This document shows positions 55,322 through 62,888 of a stretch of DNA of 64,000 bases, piece after piece. Position 1 is the first letter of the stretch. Each line of letters starts with the position of its first letter. The stretch comes from Leucobacter muris. Its GTDB lineage: Bacteria; Actinomycetota; Actinomycetes; Actinomycetales; Microbacteriaceae. The DNA lies in contig NZ_CP035037.1 of NCBI RefSeq assembly GCF_004028235.1, positions 1,302,001 to 1,366,000 of the forward strand. The letters run 5' to 3'. Below the pieces are notes generated by a model, which did not search any database, had not been told where the DNA came from, and worked only from the letters and a program-made list of their open reading frames with translations. Position numbers and translations under genes: made by a program.

Positions 55322-58266
55322 GCCTGCTCGCTCTCGACGGCGGGCGTCGCGGCCGAGTCGCTCGCGGCTGGCTCGGGAGCCGATCCCTCGATCACGGGCT
55401 GCTCGACGATGCGGCCGGCGACCGTGCTCATCTTCTGGGCATTGGTGAGCACCTCTCCGAGGCTCTCGAAGTAGCGGGCCACGGCGCCGCGCTCGACCTT
55501 CAGCTGGGTCATGCGATCCTCGGCTGCGGCGAGCACCTTCGTGGCGCGATCCTCGGCGGCCGCGAAGGTGGTCTGGGCGCGCTGCTCGGCCTCGAGCACG
55601 ATCTCGGCGGCGCGACGTTCGGCTTCGCCGCGGGTGCTGCGGGCGTGCTGAGCCGCCTCGGCGGTGATGCGCTCGTACTCGGCGCGCGCCTCCTCGAGCT
55701 GCGAGCGCAGCTCGGCGAGTTCGGTGCGGGTGGCCTCGATCTCGCGGCGCGACGCCTCCGCGGCCTGCTGCTGGCGCGCGGCCAGCTCCTGCTCGAGCGC
55801 CTCGCGCTGCTGAGCCGACGAGGTGTTGAACTCGAGGGTGTCGGCCTCGATCTGCTCGTGCATCGAGCGCACCGCGTCTTCGGTCTCGGCGCGCAGCTGC
55901 GCGAGGCGCGCCTCCTCGGCGGCCCGGTGCTCGGCGAGCTCGGCGACGGTGTCGGTGCGCAGCAGGTCGGTCTCCTCGGTGACCTCGGCCCGCTTGGCGG
56001 CGACCTCGCGTTCGATCGCGGCGGCCTGCGCTTCGCGCTCGCGGCGCAGGTCGTCTTCATGCTGGGCGCGGGCGGCGGCCATGGCGCGATCGTGCTCCTC
56101 GCGCTCACGGGTGATGTCGGCGGCGAGTCTCGCCCGCTCGCGATCCACCTGCAGCTCGAGCTCCTCGCGCTGCAGACCGAGGCTCTCGGCGGCCTCCTCG
56201 CGCTGGATGCGCAGGCGCTCCTCGGCCGCCGCGGTCTCGTCCGCGATGCGCTGCTCGTGCTCGCGCAGCTGCGACGCGAGCCGCTCGGCGTGCACGGTGG
56301 CCTCGTCGGTGAGCCGAGCCTCGTGCTCTTCGCGCTGGCGAGCGAGCTGCTGTTGCTGCCGAGCGCGCTCGTCAGCGAGTTCGCGCTCGTGGGCCTCGCG
56401 TTCGGCGTCGATGCGGCCGCGGTGGTCTTCCCACTCGGCGATGAGGCGATCCTGGTGGCTCGCGAGCTCGCTGCCGATGCGGTTCTCGTGGGCCTCGCGC
56501 TCGCGGGCGAGACGCGTCTCGTGGGCCTCGGTCTCAGTCGCGAGCAGGTTCTGCTGCGCGGTGCGCTGGGCGGCGAGCTCGCGCTCCTGCAGCTCGCGCT
56601 CCTCGGCGATGCGGGCGTCGTGCGCCTCGGACTCGCGGTCGATGCGGGCCTCGTGCTCTTCGCGCTCGCGGGCGATGGCGATGTCGTGCTCGCCCCGCTC
56701 GCGGTCGATGCGGGCTTCGTGCTCCTCGCGCTCCTGCGCGATGCGGGCCTCGTGCTCTTCGCGCTCGCGGTCGATGCGCGCCTCGTGCTCCTCGCGCTCG
56801 TCGGCGAGCGCGCGATCGTGGGCCTCGCGCTCCTCGGCGATGCTCTGCTCGTGCGTCTCGCGCTCGCGCGCCAGGCGGGAGACGTGGGCGGAGAGCTCGG
56901 CCGAGAGGCGCTCCTCCTGAGCGTCGCGCTCGTTCTTGAGGCGCGCCTCGTGCGAGACGATCTCGGCGCGCATCGATTCATCGTGCGCGTCGCGCTCTTC
57001 GGCGATGGTCTGCTCGTGGGCCTCGCGCTCAGCAGCGATGCGCGCCTCGTGCGCCTCGAGATCCTGCCGCAGCTGCTGCTCCTGCCGCTCGCTCGCGGCG
57101 GCCAGCTCGGCCTCGAGCCGCTGCTGCGCCTCGGCGCGGTCGCGGGCTGCGAGCTCGTCTGCGCGCGCCCGTTCGCGGGTGCCCTGCTCGGCGAGCGTCG
57201 AGAGCTCGGCCTGCTGGGCTTCCAGGCCGCGCGCGATCGCGGCCTCGTGCGCTTCGCGCTCCTGCGCGATGCGGTCGGCGTGCACCTGCTGCTCGGAGGC
57301 GATGCGGCGCTCGTGCTGCTCCCGCTCGACGGCGAGTGCCTCGTCGTGCTCCTGGCGCTCCTGCGCGATGCGGCCGCGCAGCGTGTCCATCTCGGTGGTG
57401 AGGGCCCGGCGCTCGGCCTCGAGCCGCCCCTCGAGCTCGCGCTGGCGCTCGGTGTATCGCTCTTCGAGCTCGGTCTCTTCGCGCTGGCGCTTGGCCTCGA
57501 ACTCGGCGCGGGCGCGCTCGGCCTCCTGCACGAGTCGAGCGCGCTCGAGTTCGGCCTCGCGCTCGCTCTCGGCCTTCTGCCTGGCGAAGGCCTCGGCGTG
57601 GCGCTCGGTCTCGGCGCGCAGCTCGTTCGCGGCGGAGCGTGCTTCGGCCGTGAGCTGCTCGGCCTCGGCTCGGGCGGCGGCGAGTTCTGCCTGGGCGTCG
57701 CGGTGCGCGGTCTCGCGCTCGGTGGCGGCCTCGCGGGAGGCGGAGCTGACGGTGAGCTCGGCGTCGCGGCGGGCCTCGTCGACGAGACGCTCGCGCTCGG
57801 CGTTCGCAGCCGCGGTCTGCTCGGCGAGATCGGTGCGGGCGCCGGTGATGATGATCTCGGCCTGCTCTGAGGCCGAGGAGAGCAGTTCGTCGGCGCGTGC
57901 CTGCGCCTGAGTGAGCACGCGCTTCGCCTCCTCCTCGGAGGAGCGGCGCAGCTTCTCGGCGTCGAGGTCGGCCTGCGCCATGAGGCGCTGGGCGTGATCC
58001 TCGGCGATCTTGAGGCTCTTCTCGACCCGCAGGCCGAGCCCCGAGTAGCCGCTGGCGCCGAGCTCGGCGACCTGGTCCTGCAGCTCGGCGATGAGCTGGC
58101 GCTGCTCCTGGCCAGTCTGCGTGGCCTGCTGGTGGGCGAACTGCAGCGACTCGAGGTGCGACTGCAGGGTGGCGATGTGCCCGGTGAGGGATCCGATGCG
58201 CTCGTCCACTTCTTCGCGGTTGTACCCGCGGAAGGCAGGGGAGAACTGCTGAGCTGATTCGGACAC
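55318..58266 (-). CDS. DivIVA-like giant coiled-coil protein with hendecad repeats
   Basis: A 982-residue, almost wholly helical, highly charged protein. The N-terminus (FSPAFRGYNREEVDERIGSL to about residue 70) is a DivIVA-type domain with the GYN-R-E-EVD motif. Residues about 75-306 are heptad/hendecad-like coiled coil. Residues 307-757 are 41 consecutive 11-residue units of the form HEARIDREREE, and the rest is coiled coil to about 945 before a disordered acidic tail. An 11-residue period gives an almost straight or slightly right-handed coil about 65 nm long if fully helical. Scy and FilP of Streptomyces are functional analogues to consider. GTG 58266 has CGGAGG upstream. Probable cytoskeletal or polar scaffold; unproven. 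Confidence 0.85.
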   Translation of the reverse strand: MSESAQQFSPAFRGYNREEVDERIGSLTGHIATLQSHLESLQFAHQQATQTGQEQRQLIAELQDQVAELGASGYSGLGLRVEKSLKIAEDHAQRLMAQADLDAEKLRRSSEEEAKRVLTQAQARADELLSSASEQAEIIITGARTDLAEQTAAANAERERLVDEARRDAELTVSSASREAATERETAHRDAQAELAAARAEAEQLTAEARSAANELRAETERHAEAFARQKAESEREAELERARLVQEAERARAEFEAKRQREETELEERYTERQRELEGRLEAERRALTTEMDTLRGRIAQERQEHDEALAVEREQHERRIASEQQVHADRIAQEREAHEAAIARGLEAQQAELSTLAEQGTRERARADELAARDRAEAQQRLEAELAAASERQEQQLRQDLEAHEARIAAEREAHEQTIAEERDAHDESMRAEIVSHEARLKNERDAQEERLSAELSAHVSRLARERETHEQSIAEEREAHDRALADEREEHEARIDREREEHEARIAQEREEHEARIDRERGEHDIAIAREREEHEARIDRESEAHDARIAEERELQERELAAQRTAQQNLLATETEAHETRLAREREAHENRIGSELASHQDRLIAEWEDHRGRIDAEREAHERELADERARQQQQLARQREEHEARLTDEATVHAERLASQLREHEQRIADETAAAEERLRIQREEAAESLGLQREELELQVDRERARLAADITREREEHDRAMAAARAQHEDDLRREREAQAAAIEREVAAKRAEVTEETDLLRTDTVAELAEHRAAEEARLAQLRAETEDAVRSMHEQIEADTLEFNTSSAQQREALEQELAARQQQAAEASRREIEATRTELAELRSQLEEARAEYERITAEAAQHARSTRGEAERRAAEIVLEAEQRAQTTFAAAEDRATKVLAAAEDRMTQLKVERGAVARYFESLGEVLTNAQKMSTVAGRIVEQPVIEGSAPEPAASDSAATPAVESEQA
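55996..57348 (-). repeat. 33-bp tandem coding repeat (hendecad array, 41 units)
   Basis: Consecutive 33-bp units encode residues 307-757 of the coiled-coil protein without any insertion breaking the 11-residue register. Most units start with His or Gln and have a hydrophobic residue (Ile/Leu) at position 5. The centre (units about 17-22) is nearly identical at DNA level, HEARIDREREE / HEARIAQEREE; the edges are diverged. Confidence 0.92.
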
Positions 58267-58592
58267 TGGGCCTCCGGGAATCGAACGATTTCGTGCGCGC
58301 CCCGCGGAGCGGATGGGCTGGCACGGAGAATGAGGTCCAGATTATCGCACTCGTCAGAGGATGAGGCGGGGATCCTCGGAAAAATCACCCGGCCCGGAGC
58401 GGGGTCGCGGGCGTTCGGGCAGGCCCGGCGCGACGTCGCCGAGACCGCGGTCCACCAGTCCGCATCCATGCCGCATCCATGCCGCGTCGAGGAAGCTCCG
58501 GTAGCGTTGTCATGAAGAGTCGTGCTCGACGCGCCCCCGGCCACCGGCCGTGAGGGGTGATCGGGCGCCGTCAACCGTGGATAGGAGCCCCC
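58267..58592. other. Divergent intergenic region, 326 bp
   Basis: Contains a likely minus-strand -10 for the coiled-coil gene (GATAAT on the minus strand, around 58340) and an 11-bp tandem duplication CGCATCCATGC (58461-58482). A plus-strand TAGCGT (58502-58507) is closely followed by a short open frame. No longer gene is supported. The plus-strand gene downstream begins after TAGGAG at 58582-58587. Confidence 0.6.
58512..58553 (+). CDS. Possible 13-residue Arg-rich leader peptide
   Basis: ATG 58512 opens a 13-codon frame, MKSRARRAPGHRP, stopping at 58551-58553. It starts four bases after a TAGCGT box and ends 40 bases before the next gene's GTG. Four of 13 codons are Arg. It may be a chance frame in GC-rich DNA, or an uORF for the downstream gene. 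Confidence 0.2.
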   Translation: MKSRARRAPGHRP

Positions 58593-60533
58593 GTGCGATA
58601 TGTGCTCGCGATCGCAGCGCTGGTGATCTCCGGTGTTCTGCTGCTGCTGGGCATCGGCCAGCGCACCTTCCTCGCAGGCCCCTCCGAGATCAGCTTTCCG
58701 GTCGAGACCAACTCCGAGGCCGGCTACGCGCTCATCGACGGCACCGAGCTCGCCAAGGTGCCGGGCCAGGCCAACATCGTCGTGAGAAGCGAGCAGGCGT
58801 TCGTGGCAACCGGTCAGACCCGCGACGTCGAGGGCTGGCTCGAGCCCTACCTGCACGCCGAGCTCACGGTCGACAAGCAGCAGCAGCGCCTGCTGAGCGC
58901 CCTCATCGCCCCGGCCGTGGTCGACGCGCCCGAGGCGGGCGCCGAAGCCGAGACCCCGCAGCCGCGCGACCCCCGCGGCAGCGACCTGTGGCTCGAGGAG
59001 CGCTCGGTCGACGACGAGGGCGCCGGCGCCGACGCCAGCACCCTTCGCGTGCCCGTCTCGCTGGGCGCCGACCAGTCCGTGCTCATCGCGTCGAACGGAG
59101 AAGATCCCGTGCCCACCGATGTCTCGCTCGTGTGGGCGCAGGACCCCAACACCCCCTGGGCCGGCCCGCTGCTCGCGGCCGGCGGCCTGTTCGCGCTCGC
59201 GGGCGCGGTGATGTATCTGCTCGCCGTCGACCACAACCGACGTGGGCTCGGCCCGCGGCGCGGCCGTCGCGGCCCGCTGCAGGGCATCCGCAACGCGTTC
59301 TCCAAGCCCGGCGCCGCGCGCGGCACCGCTGCGCCCGTCGACGGAGCGGACGGCGGATCCGGGGCCTCCGGGGGCGGCAGCGCCTCGATGCGCGCCGATC
59401 GTCGCACCCGACTGCGGCGACGTCTCGCGATCCCGGCCCTCGGCGCGGTCGCGGTCATCGGGCTCACCGGCTGCTCGCCCAGCTACTGGCCCCAGTTCGG
59501 CCCCGAGACGACGCAGGAGGAGACCCCCGCGCCCACGCCCTCCTCAGCCGCACCGGTGCCCGTCACCGACGGGCAGCTCAGCCGCATCGTGCAGCGCATC
59601 TCGAACGTCGCGAACGAGGCCGACGACGCCCTGAACGTCGACCTGCTCGGCGACCGCTTCGTCGGAGACGCCCTCGCGCAGCGCACCGCCAACTACACGA
59701 TCCGGGCCACCATGCCCGACTACAGCGTGATTCCTCCGCGCATCACCGACGACGAACTCGACTACGAACTCGTGCAGAGCACCGAGTCGTGGCCCCGCAC
59801 CCTGTTCGTCACCGTGGCTTCGACGCGCGGCGTCGACGACCCCGAGGATCCGGTGGTCGAGGATGCCGACGGCGAGGGGTCCGAGAGCGAGCCGACCGAG
59901 ACGGCCGCCGCGTCACCCTCGCTCGCCCTCGTGCTCACGCAGGAGACGCCGCAGGACAACTACCACGTGTCGCGGGTCATCGCGCTGCGCGGCGGCATCT
60001 CGATGCCGCAGGCGGCCCCCGCCGAGGAGGGCACGGCACTGCTCGCGAACGACATCGAGTCGCTCGTGCTGCCTCCGGGCGACGTGGGCGCGCAGTTCGC
60101 GGCAGTGCTGCAGGGCGGCCCCGACGTGCCCGAGGCCGAGGCCTTCGACATCGCAGAGGACACGCTGCTGCAGAACTACGGCAAGACCCTCGCGGAGCAG
60201 GCCCAGGTGCAGTCGGACGGCAAGGGGCAGACCATGGTCTACTCGGTCGCCGCGCGGCAGGGCGACGAGGCCCCCGTGGCGCTGTCGACCGGTGTGGGCG
60301 GGGCACTCGTGGCGACGACCGTGATCGAGGAGCAGATCGTCGACGCGGCCGGCGGCCGCTACAAGCCGCAGGCGAACGGCGCCGTGACGGCGCTCTCCGG
60401 GCTCACTGGGGAGCAGGAGAGACTCGTGCAGGAGGTCGCGCACCAGCTGCTCTTCTACGTGCCCAGCAAGACCGACGGAAGCAAGATCCAGTTGCTCGGT
60501 GTGACGAGCGAACTCGTGGGAGTGAGGAACTAG
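58593..60533 (+). CDS. Two-part membrane protein with internal lipobox, unknown function
   Basis: A 646-residue protein I do not recognise beyond a likely Microbacteriaceae-conserved unknown. One N-terminal membrane helix (VRYVLAIAALVISGVLLLLG) is followed by an extracytoplasmic domain (about 25-190) and a second helix (LLAAGGLFALAGAVMYLLAV). A basic cytoplasmic loop (about 215-275) leads to LRRRLAIPALGAVAVIGLTGC, which looks exactly like a lipoprotein signal with lipobox. A 330-residue extracytoplasmic domain follows. It could be two fused proteins: a membrane protein and a lipoprotein. The start GTG 58593 was chosen for ATAGGAG; GTG 58557 is in frame and possible. The stop is 2 bp before the thioredoxin gene. 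Confidence 0.7.
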   Translation: MRYVLAIAALVISGVLLLLGIGQRTFLAGPSEISFPVETNSEAGYALIDGTELAKVPGQANIVVRSEQAFVATGQTRDVEGWLEPYLHAELTVDKQQQRLLSALIAPAVVDAPEAGAEAETPQPRDPRGSDLWLEERSVDDEGAGADASTLRVPVSLGADQSVLIASNGEDPVPTDVSLVWAQDPNTPWAGPLLAAGGLFALAGAVMYLLAVDHNRRGLGPRRGRRGPLQGIRNAFSKPGAARGTAAPVDGADGGSGASGGGSASMRADRRTRLRRRLAIPALGAVAVIGLTGCSPSYWPQFGPETTQEETPAPTPSSAAPVPVTDGQLSRIVQRISNVANEADDALNVDLLGDRFVGDALAQRTANYTIRATMPDYSVIPPRITDDELDYELVQSTESWPRTLFVTVASTRGVDDPEDPVVEDADGEGSESEPTETAAASPSLALVLTQETPQDNYHVSRVIALRGGISMPQAAPAEEGTALLANDIESLVLPPGDVGAQFAAVLQGGPDVPEAEAFDIAEDTLLQNYGKTLAEQAQVQSDGKGQTMVYSVAARQGDEAPVALSTGVGGALVATTVIEEQIVDAAGGRYKPQANGAVTALSGLTGEQERLVQEVAHQLLFYVPSKTDGSKIQLLGVTSELVGVRN

Positions 60534-60535
60534 AC

Positions 60536-61519
60536 ATGACGCAGCAGATGCCCGCGCGCCTTCCCGGCGGAGGAGTCGATCTGAGCCACCTCGCGGCTCG
60601 CGGCCAGGCCGGCCCCGGCGGCCAGCCCGGCGCGCCGACCGCAGACCAGGCCCAGGGAACCGGGCAGACGGTCGACGTGCCCTCGCTCGTGCTCGACGTC
60701 ACCGACGAGACCTTCGAGCAGATCGCGCAGCTCTCGTCGGTGGTGCCCGTGGTCTTCGACCTGTGGGCGGAGTGGTGCCAGCCCTGCAAGACCCTCAGCC
60801 CCGTCATCGAGAAGATCACGCGCGAGTTCGACGGCCGCGTGCTGCTCGCGAAGGTCGACGTCGACTCGAATCCCGGCCTCGCGCAGGCGTTCCAGGCGCA
60901 GTCGATCCCCACCGTCGTCGCGCTCGTCGGCGGCCGGCCGGTGCCCCTCTTCCAGGGGGCCGTACCCGAGGCGCAGGTGCGGGAGTTCTTCACCCAGCTC
61001 GTGCAGCTCGCCGAGCAGCACGGCGTGACGGGTCGCGTGAGCGCTCCGGATCAGGGCGACGCCGACGCGCAGGGCGCGCCCGCCGCCCCCGCCGAGCCCG
61101 AGATCCCAGAGGCGCACCGCGCCGCCGTCGAGGCCGCCGAACGCGGCGACTACGCCGCCGCGGTCTCGGAGTGGGAGGCGGTGCTCGTGAAGGCACCGGC
61201 CGACGCGGAGGCCCGCGCCGCGCTCGTGCAGATGAAGCTGCTGCAGCGCCTGCAGGGCGTCACCGCCGACGAGATCCGCAGCGCCGCCGCGGCCGACGTG
61301 AGCGACGTCGCAGCGCAGATGCGCGTCGCCGACCTCGACATCTCGGGCGGGCACGTCGAAGACGCCTTCCTGCGGCTGCTCGATCTTTTCGCCGCGAGCA
61401 CCGACGCCGACGACCGCGCCGCGATCCGTGAGCGCCTGCTCGAGCTCTTCGAGGTGGTCGGCATCGCGGATCCGCGGGTGCTCGCCGCGCGCGGCCGTCT
61501 GGCGAACCTGCTCTACTGA
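60536..61519 (+). CDS. Thioredoxin-TPR fusion (CnoX/YbbN-like)
   Basis: A 327-residue protein with a disordered N-terminus (about 45 residues), a thioredoxin domain (about 55-165) with DLWAEWCQPCKTL and the cis-Pro segment SIPTVVALVGG, and a C-terminal tetratricopeptide-like helical region starting RAAVEAAERGDYAAAVSEW. The fold resembles CnoX/YbbN, a redox-linked holdase co-chaperone. The WCQPC motif keeps both cysteines, so disulfide exchange is possible. It starts 2 bp after the preceding stop, so it belongs to the same operon. Confidence 0.9.
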   Translation: MTQQMPARLPGGGVDLSHLAARGQAGPGGQPGAPTADQAQGTGQTVDVPSLVLDVTDETFEQIAQLSSVVPVVFDLWAEWCQPCKTLSPVIEKITREFDGRVLLAKVDVDSNPGLAQAFQAQSIPTVVALVGGRPVPLFQGAVPEAQVREFFTQLVQLAEQHGVTGRVSAPDQGDADAQGAPAAPAEPEIPEAHRAAVEAAERGDYAAAVSEWEAVLVKAPADAEARAALVQMKLLQRLQGVTADEIRSAAAADVSDVAAQMRVADLDISGGHVEDAFLRLLDLFAASTDADDRAAIRERLLELFEVVGIADPRVLAARGRLANLLY

Positions 61520-61536
61520 GCGGGTGCGCCCCTGAC

Positions 61537-62793
61537 GTGAGCGACGTGCGAGCCTACCTGGACCACGCGGCGACCTCGCCGATGCCGCGCGAGGTGCTCG
61601 CCGCTTACACCGACGCGCTGCGCGTCGTCGGCAACCCGGCTTCCACCCACGGGCACGGGCAACGGGCGAGCGAGCTGCTCGAGCAGGCGCGCGAGCGCAT
61701 CGCCCGCGCGCTCGGCTGCGACACCGCAGAGCTGATCCTCACCGGCGGCGGCACCGAGTCGATCAACCTCGCCCTCAAGGGCATCTACTGGGCGCGCCGC
61801 GCCTCGCTCGGGCCCGACGCCGTGATCCTCGTCGCCGAGGGGGAGCACCACGCGACGATCGAGGCCGCCGAGTGGCTGCGCGACTTCCAGGGCGCACGCC
61901 TGCGATGGCTGCCCATCGATGCCGACGGGGTGCTGCGCCCCGCCGTGCTCGAGGCCGCGATCGCGCAGGAGGGCGCCGAGAACGTCGCACTCGTCTCGTT
62001 CCTGTGGGCGAACAACGAGGTCGGGGCCGTGCAGCCGGTCGCCGAGCTGTGCCGGATCGCCGCGAGCGCGGGGCTTCCCGCGCACGTCGACGCCGTGTCG
62101 GCCCTGGGGCAGCTGCCCATCGATTTCGCGGCGGCCGGGGCGGCCGCGGTGTCGGTCTCCGCGCACAAGATCGGCGGGCCCGTCGGCGTCGGCGCCCTCG
62201 TGCTGGGACGGAGGATCGCGGCCGAGCCGCTGCTGCACGGCGGCACCCAGCAGCGGGCGCGATCCGGCACCCAGGACGTCGCGGGCGCCGTCGGTTTCGC
62301 CGCCGCCCTCGACCTCGCCGTCGATCCCGACGGGCGCCCCGAGCCGGTTCGTGCCGCTCGGCTCCGCGCGCTGCGCGACCGCCTCGTGGCGGGCGTGCGC
62401 GCGGCCGACCCGAGCGCCGTGCTGCGCGGCCCGGAGCCGTGGGCTGCCGAGGGGGCGGCCGCGACGGGCCCGGGCAGGGACGCGGCGCTCGAACCCGTCG
62501 ACCAACCGGTGCGGGTGCCGGGGAACGCGCACTTCACCTTCCCGGGCTGTCAGGGCGACTCGCTCGTGTTCCTGCTCGACGCGGCGGGGGTCTCGGTCTC
62601 GGTCGGTTCGGCGTGCCGGGCCGGCGTCGCCGAGATCTCGCACGTGCTGCTCGCGATGGGGATATCCGAGGCCGAAGCGGCCGGCGCCCTGCGCTTCACG
62701 CTCGGCCCCGACACCCGTGACGACGAGGTCGACGCGCTGCTCGCCGCCCTGCCCGCCGCGCTCGAGCGCGCCCGCGCCGCGGGACTCGCCTGA
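61537..62793 (+). CDS. Cysteine desulfurase (IscS/NifS family)
   Basis: A 418-residue PLP enzyme that takes sulfur from cysteine as a persulfide. Motifs: YLDHAATSPMP, GNPASTHGHGQRA, FTGGGTESIN-type TGGGTESINLAL, EHHAT, PLP-Lys in SVSAHKIGGPVGVG, and the persulfide Cys in VGSACRAG. It starts GTG 61537, 17 bases after the thioredoxin gene. mnmA follows, so a dedicated sulfur supply for tRNA 2-thiouridine is the likely role; it may also feed other thiolations. A Pro/Ala-rich loop (about 295-325) is longer than usual. Confidence 0.94.
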   Translation: MSDVRAYLDHAATSPMPREVLAAYTDALRVVGNPASTHGHGQRASELLEQARERIARALGCDTAELILTGGGTESINLALKGIYWARRASLGPDAVILVAEGEHHATIEAAEWLRDFQGARLRWLPIDADGVLRPAVLEAAIAQEGAENVALVSFLWANNEVGAVQPVAELCRIAASAGLPAHVDAVSALGQLPIDFAAAGAAAVSVSAHKIGGPVGVGALVLGRRIAAEPLLHGGTQQRARSGTQDVAGAVGFAAALDLAVDPDGRPEPVRAARLRALRDRLVAGVRAADPSAVLRGPEPWAAEGAAATGPGRDAALEPVDQPVRVPGNAHFTFPGCQGDSLVFLLDAAGVSVSVGSACRAGVAEISHVLLAMGISEAEAAGALRFTLGPDTRDDEVDALLAALPAALERARAAGLA

Positions 62794-62875
62794 GATCCGA
62801 AGGGCTGCGGCGACGAGGGCGCAGCGGTTGAGGGGCCGGGCGCGAGGGATCGGGTTGCGCGCCGCGCCGGGCGCG

Positions 62876-62881
62876 TACAAT
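62876..62881 (+). promoter_or_regulatory. -10 hexamer of a probable leaderless mnmA promoter
   Basis: TACAAT is followed by GGATCGG and ATG 62889. A weak TTGCGC lies 15 bp upstream (62855-62860). Confidence 0.55.
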
Positions 62882-62888
62882 GGATCGG

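Noticed and set aside
55645..57870. 741-codon open frame opposite the coiled-coil gene
   Set aside because: It is the reverse reading of the 33-bp repeats, giving Leu/Ala/Val-rich text; the minus-strand protein has a DivIVA domain and a proper ribosome-binding site.
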